In this document: piece by piece, positions 1-7,258 of the stretch
How positions within the stretch are numbered: position 1 is the stretch's first letter
How the letters are laid out: the number at the start of each line of letters is the position of its first letter
Assembly (NCBI GenBank): GCA_028097645.1
Contig: JAOHEU010000025.1
Location: 1-9,979 of the forward strand
Direction: 5' to 3'
Length of the DNA stretch: 9,979 nucleotides
DNA from: Candidatus Pelagibacter sp.
GTDB taxonomy: Bacteria > Pseudomonadota > Alphaproteobacteria > Pelagibacterales > Pelagibacteraceae
The notes under the pieces: model-generated
Seen by the model: only the letters and a program-made list of their open reading frames with translations
Database searches by the model: none
Told to the model about the DNA's origin: nothing
Translations under genes and position numbers: made by a program

Positions 1-241
1 CAGGTGAACCAAATCCTAAAAATGGAAACACCCACAGTATCGTTAGTCCTAGAAAAATTATTGATAGTAAAAATAAATTTGAATTTTTAAGTTCAAAAAA
101 ATAAGATCTGTTTTCTCTAATAAAATCATAAGAAGTTATTTCCTGGAGGTTAAATTTTGAAAAGAAAAAATATAAAAATAAACAAATGGCTGTAAGATAA
201 AATAATCCTACAAATAATTTAATTTTTTTAGCTTTTTCCAT
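1..241 (-). CDS. Partial membrane protein, probably TVP38/TMEM64 (VTT domain) family
   Basis: This is the N-terminal 80 codons of a leftward gene cut by the left edge of the window. It starts at an ATG (bases 241-239) and stays open to base 1. The protein begins with a short lysine-rich stretch (residues 2-8), then a hydrophobic segment at about residues 9-28, a polar, charged stretch (about 31-54), and a second hydrophobic segment at about 55-75 that runs into FLGFGSP. A basic N-terminus, a first membrane helix and then a helix leading into a Gly/Pro motif resemble the start of TVP38/TMEM64 (VTT, SNARE-associated) inner-membrane proteins. The diagnostic core of that domain lies outside the window, so the family call is tentative, while the presence of a membrane protein gene is well supported. 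It is divergent from rpmH across a 92-base spacer. Confidence 0.6.
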   Translation of the reverse strand, partial: MEKAKKIKLFVGLFYLTAICLFLYFFFSKFNLQEITSYDFIRENRSYFFELKNSNLFLLSIIFLGLTILWVFPFLGFGSP

Positions 242-255
242 TAAATACAATGCTA

Positions 256-261
256 ATTATA
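256..261 (-). promoter_or_regulatory. Possible -10 box for the leftward membrane protein gene
   Basis: On the minus strand these bases read TATAAT, a perfect sigma-70-type -10 hexamer, 14 bases before the start codon at 241. No good -35 hexamer sits 16-18 bases upstream, and the spacer is so AT-rich that such hexamers arise by chance. A transcript from here would have a very short leader. This is a weak call. Confidence 0.25.
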
Positions 262-272
262 TAATCTTCTAT

Positions 273-301
273 TTGCTATTTATATATTTAGTTACTATAA
301 A
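273..301 (+). promoter_or_regulatory. Candidate promoter of the rpmH-rnpA-yidD-yidC operon
   Basis: TTGCTA (273-278) matches four of six bases of the -35 consensus. TATAAA (296-301) matches five of six of the -10 consensus, and the spacer is exactly 17 bases. Transcription would start near 308, giving a leader of roughly 25 bases before the rpmH ATG at 334. It lies in the only sizeable gap upstream of the rightward gene block, where a promoter is expected. The AT-rich background makes chance matches common, so support is moderate. Confidence 0.45.
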
Positions 302-333
302 GAGCGAAAATTAATAAATTTTAACCACATTTT

Positions 334-474
334 ATGAAGCGAACATACCAACCATCTAACGTTAAACGAGCCAGAAAACATGGTTTTAGATCAAAAATGA
401 AGACTAAGGGTGGACAAAAACTTTTGGCTAGACGAAGAGCAAGAGGAAGAAAATCGTTAACAGTATCAGTCTAG
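334..474 (+). CDS. rpmH: 50S ribosomal protein L34
   Basis: This small gene encodes 46 residues, close to the usual 44-46 of bacterial L34. The protein starts [18 protein letters not shown] and continues with a very basic Arg/Lys/Gly-rich body containing [11 protein letters not shown], ending in LTVSV. The KRTYQPS start and the RKHGFR segment are hallmarks of L34, a small protein that binds 23S rRNA in the large ribosomal subunit. The ATG follows a probable promoter by about 25 bases. The TAG stop is four bases before the rnpA start, so the usual bacterial rpmH-rnpA pairing is kept. No Shine-Dalgarno sequence is visible upstream. Identification is very secure despite the small size. Confidence 0.97.
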   Translation: MKRTYQPSNVKRARKHGFRSKMKTKGGQKLLARRRARGRKSLTVSV

Positions 475-478
475 ATAA

Positions 479-820
479 ATGAAAAGCAAAATACTTGCTC
501 TTTCAAAAAACGAAGAATTCAAAAATCTACTAAAGCAAAAAAAAATTTCTAACAAGTATGTTACAATTTTTTTTGGCAACCTAGCTAACAAAGATGATAA
601 CAAACTTAATATTAGTTTTGTGACTAAAAAGAAAATTGGGAATGCAGTAAAAAGAAATAAAATTAAACGTAGATTAAGAAATATAGTTAATGAGGCAGTT
701 AAAAAGGTATCGTTAAAATTTAACTATTCATATCTTGTTATTGCCAAGGCAACTATGCTAAACAATGAATACAAAAATATAAAAGAAACTCTATTTCAGG
801 ATTTAGAAAAAATTAAATAA
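479..820 (+). CDS. rnpA: Ribonuclease P protein component
   Basis: The product is the protein subunit of RNase P, which helps the catalytic RNA bind precursor tRNAs and remove their 5' leaders. At 113 residues it has the normal family length. The RNR signature is clear at residues 51-69: a Lys/Arg-rich run with IGNAVKRNKIKRRLR, matching the conserved pattern of basic residues on the RNA-binding face. The N-terminal section (LSKNEEFKNLL) corresponds to the usual L-K/R-x-x-x-E/D-F start. The gene lies four bases after rpmH, and its TAA shares one base with the yidD ATG (TAATG at 818-822), which suggests translational coupling. The protein is basic, as expected for an RNA-binding subunit. Confidence 0.96.
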   Translation: MKSKILALSKNEEFKNLLKQKKISNKYVTIFFGNLANKDDNKLNISFVTKKKIGNAVKRNKIKRRLRNIVNEAVKKVSLKFNYSYLVIAKATMLNNEYKNIKETLFQDLEKIK

Positions 821-1071
821 TGAACATTTTCACAAATATTTTAATTAAATTTATCAAAGGTTATAAATTTCTGATTAGTCCACTACTTGGTCAATCATGC
901 AGATATTTACCAACTTGCTCAGAGTACAGTATGGAGGCTTTAAAAGAATTTGGTCTAGTTAAAGGAAGTTTCATGAGTTTAAAAAGAATTCTATCATGCC
1001 ATCCAATAAAGTTTTTAGGGGGTGGCGATGGCTTTGATCCTGTTAAAAAAGAAATGAAAGCTAAAAAATAA
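820..1071 (+). CDS. yidD: Membrane protein insertion efficiency factor YidD
   Basis: This 83-residue protein carries the full set of YidD (DUF37/UPF0161) motifs: GYKFLISPLLG at 14-24, SCRYLPTCSEY at 26-36 with conserved cysteines C27 and C33, a KG...LKRILSCHP segment at 48-62 with C60, and GGGDGFDPV at 67-75. The hydrophobic, basic N-terminus is thought in this family to form an amphipathic helix that associates with the inner membrane. YidD aids YidC-dependent insertion of membrane proteins, although its exact mechanism is not settled. The position between rnpA and yidC is the classical one. It overlaps both neighbours by a single base through TAATG junctions, so the three proteins are probably made in a coupled fashion. 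Confidence 0.96.
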   Translation: MNIFTNILIKFIKGYKFLISPLLGQSCRYLPTCSEYSMEALKEFGLVKGSFMSLKRILSCHPIKFLGGGDGFDPVKKEMKAKK

Positions 1072-2750
1072 TGGATACCAAAAATGTCATTGCAGCAATT
1101 TCTTTATCGGCAGCGGTAATAATTTTATATTCACTTTTTTTTGCTCCCCCGCCAGTTACTAAAGAACAATTGGCAGAAAAAAATAAAACTGAACAAAATA
1201 CAGATGCTCCAAGTTTAGACCAAAAAGAAAATATTACTGAAATTACAAGAGAAGAGGCTTTAAGCCAAAGTAAGAGAATTCAATTTGAAAACCAAAACAT
1301 TATTGGTTCAATTTCTTTAAAGGGTGCTGCGATCGATGACTTAACTTTTAAAGAATACAATGTTGCCTTGGAAAGTGACGAGAAAGTTAAACTTTTGTCA
1401 CCAAGAAATACTAAAGATGGATACTTTATAGAAAGTGGATTTATTACCACGGATAAAAATATTGAAATTCCAAATTCAAATTCAGTATGGTCTGTATCTG
1501 GAAACAGCAAACTAACTAGTCAGTCTCCTGTTAAGCTATCCTGGACCAACGGTCAGGGAATTACTTTTGAAAAAGAAATAGCTTTAGATGATAAATTTTT
1601 ATTTTCAATTAAACAGAAAGTAATCAATTCAACTAATAAAGAGTATGATTTTTATTCATATGGGCAAATAATTAGAAAGCAAATTCCTGATATATCAAAC
1701 TTCTATATCCTTCACGAAGGACTTTTAGCGACATTAGATGATGAGCTAATTGAAGAGGACTACGATGATATCCAAGAAGAAAAATTTTCAAGAACTTCAC
1801 AAAAAGGATGGCTTGGAATATCTGATAAGTTCTGGATCACTTCATTAATACCTCCGAGTGGTAAAGAATTTAAAACTACATTTGATTACAAAGATAAATT
1901 TAGAGCTAACTTTGTAGCAACTGAGCCTCTTGAGCTAAACGGAAACTCTAGCATCGAAGATAAGATGCAAATAATTGTTGCGGCTAAAAGAGTGGATGTA
2001 ATTGATGGTTACGCAGAGTCTTTAAATATAGATAAATTTGATTTAGCAATCGATTGGGGCTTTTTATATTTTATCACCAAGCCTTTATTTTACGGGATAG
2101 ATTACTTCTTTAAATTGCTTGGAAATTATGGTCTTGCAATTATTGCGATTACTATTTGTATTAGATTGGCATTCTTCCCGCTTGCAAACTTTTCATTTAG
2201 AAGTATGGCAAAAATGAAAGCCCTTCAGCCTGAAATGGCCAGATTAAAATCTCTTTATGGTGACAAAGATAAAATGAAACTTCAGCAAGAAATGATGGCT
2301 CTTTATAAAAAAGAAAAAGTAAATCCTATGTCTGGATGTTTGCCTATAATAGTTCAAATTCCAGTATTTTTTGCATTATATAAAGTATTATTTGTAACCA
2401 TTGAAATGAGACAAATGCCATTTTATGGTTGGATTCAAGATTTATCAGAAAGAGATCCAACATCTCTTTTCAATTTATTTGGCTTATTGCCTTACGATGT
2501 TCCATCTTTTTTAATGATTGGTGCGTGGCCTATTGCAATGGGTGTATCAATGTTTATTCAACAAAAACTTAACCCTGCTCCAACAGATCCTATGCAGGCT
2601 AAAATATTTATGTTCTTTCCACTTTTCCTTACAATAATTTTGGCTCCATTCCCTGCTGGACTAGTTATTTATTGGACTGTTAATAATATTTTAACTATGG
2701 CTCAACAAGTTTTCATTATGAAGAGAACTACAGTTAAAACAGTTACTTAA
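1071..2750 (+). CDS. yidC: Membrane protein insertase YidC
   Basis: YidC inserts and folds inner-membrane proteins, alone or with SecYEG. The 559-residue protein has the Gram-negative layout. An N-terminal membrane helix (about 5-25) is followed by a Pro/charged linker and a large periplasmic P1 domain (about 60-320). The conserved Oxa1/YidC core comes after residue 325, with hydrophobic segments near 329-347, 352-372, 422-442, 476-495 and 511-545. R365 in ITICIRLAFFP is the conserved arginine in the hydrophilic groove. The cytoplasmic hairpin (about 375-415) contains MKALQPEMARLK and KEKVNPMSGCLPIIVQIP, both strong family signatures. The C-terminal tail is short and mildly basic. The start overlaps the yidD stop by one base, and the stop overlaps the next start in the same way. 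Confidence 0.98.
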   Translation: MDTKNVIAAISLSAAVIILYSLFFAPPPVTKEQLAEKNKTEQNTDAPSLDQKENITEITREEALSQSKRIQFENQNIIGSISLKGAAIDDLTFKEYNVALESDEKVKLLSPRNTKDGYFIESGFITTDKNIEIPNSNSVWSVSGNSKLTSQSPVKLSWTNGQGITFEKEIALDDKFLFSIKQKVINSTNKEYDFYSYGQIIRKQIPDISNFYILHEGLLATLDDELIEEDYDDIQEEKFSRTSQKGWLGISDKFWITSLIPPSGKEFKTTFDYKDKFRANFVATEPLELNGNSSIEDKMQIIVAAKRVDVIDGYAESLNIDKFDLAIDWGFLYFITKPLFYGIDYFFKLLGNYGLAIIAITICIRLAFFPLANFSFRSMAKMKALQPEMARLKSLYGDKDKMKLQQEMMALYKKEKVNPMSGCLPIIVQIPVFFALYKVLFVTIEMRQMPFYGWIQDLSERDPTSLFNLFGLLPYDVPSFLMIGAWPIAMGVSMFIQQKLNPAPTDPMQAKIFMFFPLFLTIILAPFPAGLVIYWTVNNILTMAQQVFIMKRTTVKTVT

Positions 2751-3616
2751 TGCTGGAAATAAAAGAAGAAGAATTAAATAAAATCCTCCCATCAGATGGT
2801 CCTTCAATTGATGAAGTTAAAAGATATTTGGAAAAATATAACGATGAATACATTGTTATAAAATGTGGTGGAAGCGTTTTAGTTGATCAAAATTTATTCG
2901 AAATTTTTATAAAAGATATTACAACCCTTAATAAATTAGGTTTTATTCCTATTATTGTGCATGGTGGGGGTAAAAGAATAAGCAATAAATTAAATGAGCT
3001 TGGAATAAAAAGTGAATTTATTAAAGGACTTCGAGTTACCGGAAAAGAAACAATTGAGGTAGTTGAGCAAGTTTTAATAGAATTCAATCAAGAGATAGTA
3101 GAAGCCCTTAAAAAACAATCTTGTAATAGTGAAACAATTAACTCAAAAATTAATAATATTATTAGTGTAATTAAAGAAAATGATGAATTAGGATTTGTTG
3201 GAACACCAACTAAAATTGATCAATCTATTATTGATAAAATTGTAAACGATAAAAAAGTTCCAGTAATTGCACCGTTGGGTCTAGATGAAAGCAATCAAAC
3301 ATATAATATAAACGCAGATACAGCAGCTGGCTACATTGCAAAAAAAATTGAGGCAAGAAGACTGATCATTATGAGTGATGTTGAGGGTGTTTTAGATAAT
3401 AACCAAAAATTAATTCCTGAAATTAACTCAACTTCAATCAAGGAATTAATTGAAAATGAAACTATTACTGGGGGTATGATCCCCAAAATCAATAATTGTC
3501 TAGATGTTGCAAGTAATGGAGTAAAAGGTGTGGTAATTATTGATGGTCGAAAAAACCATTCTATTCTTTTTGAGCTATTATCAGATAAAGGATCAGGAAC
3601 GCTAATAAGACAATGA
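2750..3616 (+). CDS. argB: Acetylglutamate kinase
   Basis: The product phosphorylates N-acetylglutamate with ATP, the second step of arginine synthesis, in the cytosol. The 288-residue amino acid kinase fold shows KCGGS (38-42, K38 for phosphate binding), HGGGKR (71-76, substrate loop), GLRVT (93-97), NINADTAAG (186-194), MSDVEGV (208-214), GGMIPK (241-246, with the conserved K246) and GSGTLI near the end. The helical N-terminal extension of about 30 residues before the first strand is usual in alphaproteobacterial ArgB. Residues about 121-145 depart from the common form of the family, as the usual AVGLSGKDG-type segment is not recognisable. The start shares a base with the yidC stop (TAATG), and the stop overlaps the next gene by four bases (ATGA), indicating a continuous operon. 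Confidence 0.95.
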   Translation: MLEIKEEELNKILPSDGPSIDEVKRYLEKYNDEYIVIKCGGSVLVDQNLFEIFIKDITTLNKLGFIPIIVHGGGKRISNKLNELGIKSEFIKGLRVTGKETIEVVEQVLIEFNQEIVEALKKQSCNSETINSKINNIISVIKENDELGFVGTPTKIDQSIIDKIVNDKKVPVIAPLGLDESNQTYNINADTAAGYIAKKIEARRLIIMSDVEGVLDNNQKLIPEINSTSIKELIENETITGGMIPKINNCLDVASNGVKGVVIIDGRKNHSILFELLSDKGSGTLIRQ

Positions 3617-4284
3617 AAGATTTAATCGATATAAAATATTGGATATTTGACCTGGATAACACTCTTTATAGTGGTCAAACTCAGGTTTTTTCTGAAGTAG
3701 ATAAAAAGATGTCTTCTTTCATCTCTGAAAAATTTAATGTCGATCTTACAAAAGCAAAAGAAATTCAAAAAAAATATTTCTATGAATATGGGACAACACT
3801 CTCAGGCTTAATGAATCACGACAATATTGATCCACAAGAATTTTTAGAATTTGTTCACGATATTGATATTAGTTGGTTACCAAAAGATGAAGTTTTAAGA
3901 GAGGAGCTGATTAAGATAAAAGAAAAAAAGATTATTTTTACTAACGGATCTCATGCTCACGTTGAAAATGTTACAAAACAACTTGGTATTGATGGATTAT
4001 TTGATGGAGCCTTTGATATCACCGATGCAAATTATGTGCCAAAACCGCATTTAGATCCATATCAAAAATTGATTAAAAAATTTGATTTAGATCCAAATCA
4101 ATCAATTCTAATTGAAGATATCGCTCACAACTTAGAACAAGCTAAAAATTTAGGAATGAAAACTTGTTGGTTGGAAAATGAAGAAACCTTTGCCAAAAAA
4201 GACTCGGACAAACCATATATAGATTATAAGATTAAGAACTTGCCTTCTTTTCTTCAAGAAATTAATATATTAAAGAACAATTAA
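3613..4284 (+). CDS. HAD-family hydrolase, pyrimidine 5'-nucleotidase type
   Basis: This 223-residue protein is a HAD-superfamily phosphatase. Motif I is FDLDNTLY (12-19), with nucleophile D13 and acid/base D15. Motif II is FTNGS (109-113), the motif III lysine is probably K144 in VPKP, and motif IV is IEDIAHNL (167-174), with acidic E168/D169. The DLDNTLY start, the helical cap of about 90 residues after motif I and the ED-x-A-x-NL motif match the pyrimidine 5'-nucleotidase (SDT1-like) subgroup. That subgroup commonly sits beside argB and dapD in Alphaproteobacteria. It would dephosphorylate a small phosphorylated metabolite, classically UMP or CMP, but the true substrate cannot be read from the sequence. 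It overlaps argB by four bases and ends 22 bases before dapD. Confidence 0.85.
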   Translation: MKDLIDIKYWIFDLDNTLYSGQTQVFSEVDKKMSSFISEKFNVDLTKAKEIQKKYFYEYGTTLSGLMNHDNIDPQEFLEFVHDIDISWLPKDEVLREELIKIKEKKIIFTNGSHAHVENVTKQLGIDGLFDGAFDITDANYVPKPHLDPYQKLIKKFDLDPNQSILIEDIAHNLEQAKNLGMKTCWLENEETFAKKDSDKPYIDYKIKNLPSFLQEINILKNN

Positions 4285-4306
4285 ATTAACTATCTAAATA
4301 AAAATT

Positions 4307-5137
4307 ATGAGTGATATCGAAAAAATAATAAATGATGCGTGGGAAAATAGAGATAACGTAAACCAAGATTCTGAACAAAGTTTAAAAGATACCATCAATC
4401 AAATGATTGCTGATTTAGATAGTGGTAAAGTTAGAGTTGCAGAAAAAATTAATGGGGAATGGGTTACTCATCAACATATTAAAAAAGCAATAATGCTAAG
4501 TTTTAGAATTTACCCAATGGAAAATTTAAATGGCCCTTATAGTAGCTGGTACGACAAAGCGCATTTACTAAAAGGTAAAACTGCTGGTTGGACAAAAGAA
4601 GATCATGAAAAAGCTGGATTTAGAATGGTACCAAACTCTCCTGTAAGAAAAGGATCTTTTGTAGGTAAAAATGCAGTACTGATGCCGTGCTATGTAAATA
4701 TTGGAGCATATATCGATGAAGGCACTATGATGGATACTTTTAGTCGTGCGGGTAGTTGTTGCCAAATTGGAAAGAATTGTCATATCTCTGCAGGAAGTGG
4801 AATAGGCGGAGTGTTAGAACCAGCTCAAGCATTACCAACTATTATTGAAGACAATTGTTTTATTGGAGCGATGTCAGAAGTTGTTGAGGGTGTGATAGTT
4901 GGAGAAGGATCAGTTTTAAGTATGGGAATGTACATTGGTCAATCTACCAAAATAGTAAATAGAAAAACTGGAGAAATCACTTATGGAAAAATTCCTCCTT
5001 ATTCTGTGGTAGTACCTGGATCATTGCCAGATAAAAATAATGCTTCTGGCCCTTCTCTTTATTGTGCAGTTATCATTAAACAAGTGGATGAAAAAACAAG
5101 ATCTAAAACTTCTGTAAACGATCTTTTAAGAGAATAG
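4307..5137 (+). CDS. dapD: 2,3,4,5-tetrahydropyridine-2,6-dicarboxylate N-succinyltransferase
   Basis: DapD transfers succinyl from succinyl-CoA to tetrahydrodipicolinate in the succinylase route to diaminopimelate and lysine. At 276 residues it matches the usual length of about 274. An N-terminal helical domain (about 1-100) precedes a left-handed beta-helix built from hexapeptide repeats (about 105-240). Signatures include FRMVPNSPVRKGSF (105-118), YIDEGTMMDT (135-144, with the likely catalytic D143), GIGGVLEP (165-172), TIIEDNCFIGA (178-188) and EVVEGVIVGEGSVLSMGMYIG (split at 191-198 and 199-211). The trimer is cytosolic. The start is 22 bases after the HAD gene with no clear Shine-Dalgarno sequence, and the stop is seven bases before dapE, so the two lysine-pathway genes are very likely cotranscribed. 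Confidence 0.97.
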   Translation: MSDIEKIINDAWENRDNVNQDSEQSLKDTINQMIADLDSGKVRVAEKINGEWVTHQHIKKAIMLSFRIYPMENLNGPYSSWYDKAHLLKGKTAGWTKEDHEKAGFRMVPNSPVRKGSFVGKNAVLMPCYVNIGAYIDEGTMMDTFSRAGSCCQIGKNCHISAGSGIGGVLEPAQALPTIIEDNCFIGAMSEVVEGVIVGEGSVLSMGMYIGQSTKIVNRKTGEITYGKIPPYSVVVPGSLPDKNNASGPSLYCAVIIKQVDEKTRSKTSVNDLLRE

Positions 5138-5144
5138 ATTTATT

Positions 5145-6302
5145 ATGGCTTCAATTAATGAACTTCAATTAGCTAAGGAGCTAATTAAATTTCCGACCGT
5201 TACACCTGTTGATGCTGGTATAATGAAGTTTTTAGAAAAAAAACTTAAAACACTAGGATTTAAAACTAAAATTTTAGAGTTCAAAGAGAAGAATAGCAAA
5301 CCAGTAAAAAATCTTTACGCAAGACTTGGTGATAAAGGACCAAATTTTTGTTATGCGGGTCACTTAGATGTGGTTCCTGCAGGAAATTTAAAGGAATGGA
5401 CAGTAAACCCATTTAAACCGTCTGTTAAAAAAGGATACTTAATTGGTAGAGGTGCGAATGACATGAAAAGTTCAATTGCTGCATTTGTTTCTGCCGTGAG
5501 CAATTTTGTTGGAAATAAAAGAAAATTTAACGGCTCTATTAGTCTTTTGATTACTGGAGACGAAGAAGGTGTTGCAATCAATGGTACTAAAAAAGTAGTC
5601 GATTACTTAAGAAAGAAAAAAGAAAAAATAGATTTTTGCTTAGTCGGTGAGCCTACTAATCCAAATAAATTAGGTGAAATGATTAAAATTGGTCGAAGAG
5701 GAAGTATGACCGGTAGACTTTCAATTATTGGTGTTCAGGGACATGTAGCTTATCCCCAAAGAGCAAATAATCCATCCACAGCACTTGTACAAATTTTAAA
5801 AGAATTAAAAGATATTAAATTTGATAATGGTACAAAAGATTTTCAACCAACAAATCTAGAAGTTACTAAAATAAATATTGATAATTCTGCAGATAATGTA
5901 ATTCCAGGTTTAGCTAATGCAAAATTTAATATTAGATTTAATAACAAACATACTTCAAGTTCTATAAAAAGGAAAATTGATACAATTATAAAAAAAATAA
6001 GTAATAAAAATAAATCAAAATATAAAATTGATTATAGTGTGTCTGGAGAAGCATTTCTTACAAAGCCAAATAATACAACTTTTATGATCAGAGACATCAT
6101 TAAAAAAATTACAAAAATTAAACCTCGGCTATCAACTACGGGTGGCACATCTGACGCTAGATTTATTAGAAAAATAGCCCCATGCTTAGAATTTGGTTTA
6201 GTTGGCAAAACAATGCATAAAGTAGATGAAGCTGTTTCATTGTCTGATTTAAAAAAACTTACTTTGATTTATTCAAATATTTTACAAAATTATTTTAAGT
6301 GA
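5145..6302 (+). CDS. dapE: Succinyl-diaminopimelate desuccinylase
   Basis: DapE is a zinc peptidase-family (M20) hydrolase that removes succinate from N-succinyl-LL-diaminopimelate, downstream of DapD in the same pathway. The 385-residue protein shows GHLDVVPAG (72-80, with ligand H73 and D75), GRGANDMKSS (101-110, with bridging D106), TGDEEG (137-142, with catalytic E140 and ligand E141), GEPT (168-171, with E169) and a late MHKVDE (357-362, ligand H358). The dimerisation domain lies at about 180-295 and includes VQGHVAYP (H200). STTGGTSDARF before the last ligand is a typical DapE feature. The C-terminal half is lysine-rich. The TGA stop overlaps the next gene by four bases (GTGA). Confidence 0.96.
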   Translation: MASINELQLAKELIKFPTVTPVDAGIMKFLEKKLKTLGFKTKILEFKEKNSKPVKNLYARLGDKGPNFCYAGHLDVVPAGNLKEWTVNPFKPSVKKGYLIGRGANDMKSSIAAFVSAVSNFVGNKRKFNGSISLLITGDEEGVAINGTKKVVDYLRKKKEKIDFCLVGEPTNPNKLGEMIKIGRRGSMTGRLSIIGVQGHVAYPQRANNPSTALVQILKELKDIKFDNGTKDFQPTNLEVTKINIDNSADNVIPGLANAKFNIRFNNKHTSSSIKRKIDTIIKKISNKNKSKYKIDYSVSGEAFLTKPNNTTFMIRDIIKKITKIKPRLSTTGGTSDARFIRKIAPCLEFGLVGKTMHKVDEAVSLSDLKKLTLIYSNILQNYFK

Positions 6303-7228
6303 AAACTGGTCTAGTTACCTCTGATACTTATCAAAATCATAATACAGGTGAAGGACATCCAGAACAAATAGCGCGTGTTTCAGTAATTATTGATAATTTT
6401 AAAAAGATAAATAATAAAAATCTTATATGGAGAAAACCCTCTATAATTTCTGATAAAATTATTCTAACAACCCATGATTTAGATTATGTTAATCTTGTTA
6501 AAGATTCTTTTCCTAAGAAAGGTTTTTCATCATTGGATGGGGATACAATTATTTCACCCGGTAGCAAAGATGCCACCTTTGATGCGGTAGGTTCAATTAT
6601 TGCAGCCATTGATGGTGTTGAAAATAAAGAATTTAAAAATGCCTTTTGTGCTGTTCGTCCTCCTGGGCACCACTCTAGTCAAAATAAAGCAGCCGGTTTT
6701 TGTATTTTAAACTCTGTCTCAATAGGTGCTAATTATTTAATACAAAAATATAAATATAAGAAAATTGCAATTATTGATTTTGATGTTCATCATGGAAATG
6801 GAACTCAAGACATATTTTACGACAATGAAAATGTTCTTTTTATTTCAACTCATCAATACCCATATTATCCAGGGTCTGGATCTGAAAATGAAAGAGGTAA
6901 ATTCAATAACATTAAAAATATTCCTCTTCCAGCTGGAACTGGGTCAGAAGAATACTTAAATGCATTTGAGCATGCTTTAAAAAAGTTAGAAGAGTTTAAG
7001 CCTGAATTTATATTAATTAGCGCTGGTTTTGATGCACATGAAGCTGACCCACTAGCACAATTTAAACTTAAAACTGAAGATTATTATCTTATTACAAAAA
7101 GAATTTTGGATATTTCTAAAAAATTTTGTAATGGGAATGTGGTTTCAATTCTTGAAGGTGGCTATGATCTTAAAGCTCTTCAAGAAAGTACTCAACGACA
7201 TGTCGACGCCCTGATAGAATTTAATTGA
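6299..7228 (+). CDS. Histone deacetylase family zinc amidohydrolase
   Basis: The 309-residue protein belongs to the arginase/deacetylase fold family that includes eukaryotic histone deacetylases, acetylpolyamine amidohydrolases and AcuC. All catalytic elements are present: RPPGHH (120-125, active-site H124 and H125), GFCILNSV (133-140), DFDVHHGNGTQ (160-170, zinc ligands D162 and H164), STHQYPYYPGSG (183-194), SAGFDAH (241-247, zinc ligand D245) and EGGYD (286-290, transition-state Y289). It should therefore be an active zinc hydrolase that removes acyl groups from lysine side chains, polyamines or similar amines. The motifs resemble class II-like bacterial enzymes. No signal peptide is seen, so it is probably cytosolic. 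The start is GTG, overlapping the dapE stop by four bases. The SET-domain gene follows after 30 bases. Confidence 0.93.
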   Translation: MKTGLVTSDTYQNHNTGEGHPEQIARVSVIIDNFKKINNKNLIWRKPSIISDKIILTTHDLDYVNLVKDSFPKKGFSSLDGDTIISPGSKDATFDAVGSIIAAIDGVENKEFKNAFCAVRPPGHHSSQNKAAGFCILNSVSIGANYLIQKYKYKKIAIIDFDVHHGNGTQDIFYDNENVLFISTHQYPYYPGSGSENERGKFNNIKNIPLPAGTGSEEYLNAFEHALKKLEEFKPEFILISAGFDAHEADPLAQFKLKTEDYYLITKRILDISKKFCNGNVVSILEGGYDLKALQESTQRHVDALIEFN

Positions 7229-7258
7229 TAATTCAAATATAAACTCTAAAAAACTTTT

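Noticed and set aside
1280..1510. Open frame of 76 codons on the minus strand inside yidC
   Set aside because: It is antisense to a clearly conserved gene, shows no family motif, and has a composition that mirrors the opposite strand.
2887..3087. Open frame of 66 codons on the minus strand inside argB
   Set aside because: It lies wholly opposite conserved ArgB motifs and has no recognisable domain.
4285..4306. Possible terminator or promoter between the HAD gene and dapD
   Set aside because: Only 22 bases of A/T-rich sequence with no stem-forming repeat and no convincing promoter hexamers.
4568..4783. Open frame of 71 codons on the minus strand inside dapD
   Set aside because: It is a shadow of the repetitive beta-helix coding sequence and has no independent support.
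5360..5581. Open frame of 73 codons on the minus strand inside dapE
   Set aside because: It is opposite the metal-binding motifs of DapE and shows no features of its own.
6765..6959. Open frame of 64 codons on the plus strand, in another frame of the deacetylase gene
   Set aside because: It is internal to a gene with complete catalytic motifs in the main frame. Its hydrophobic look comes from AT-rich codons read out of frame.
7229..7258. Possible separate promoter for the SET gene
   Set aside because: The 30-base gap is AT-rich but has no paired -35 and -10 boxes, so cotranscription with the deacetylase gene is the simpler reading.
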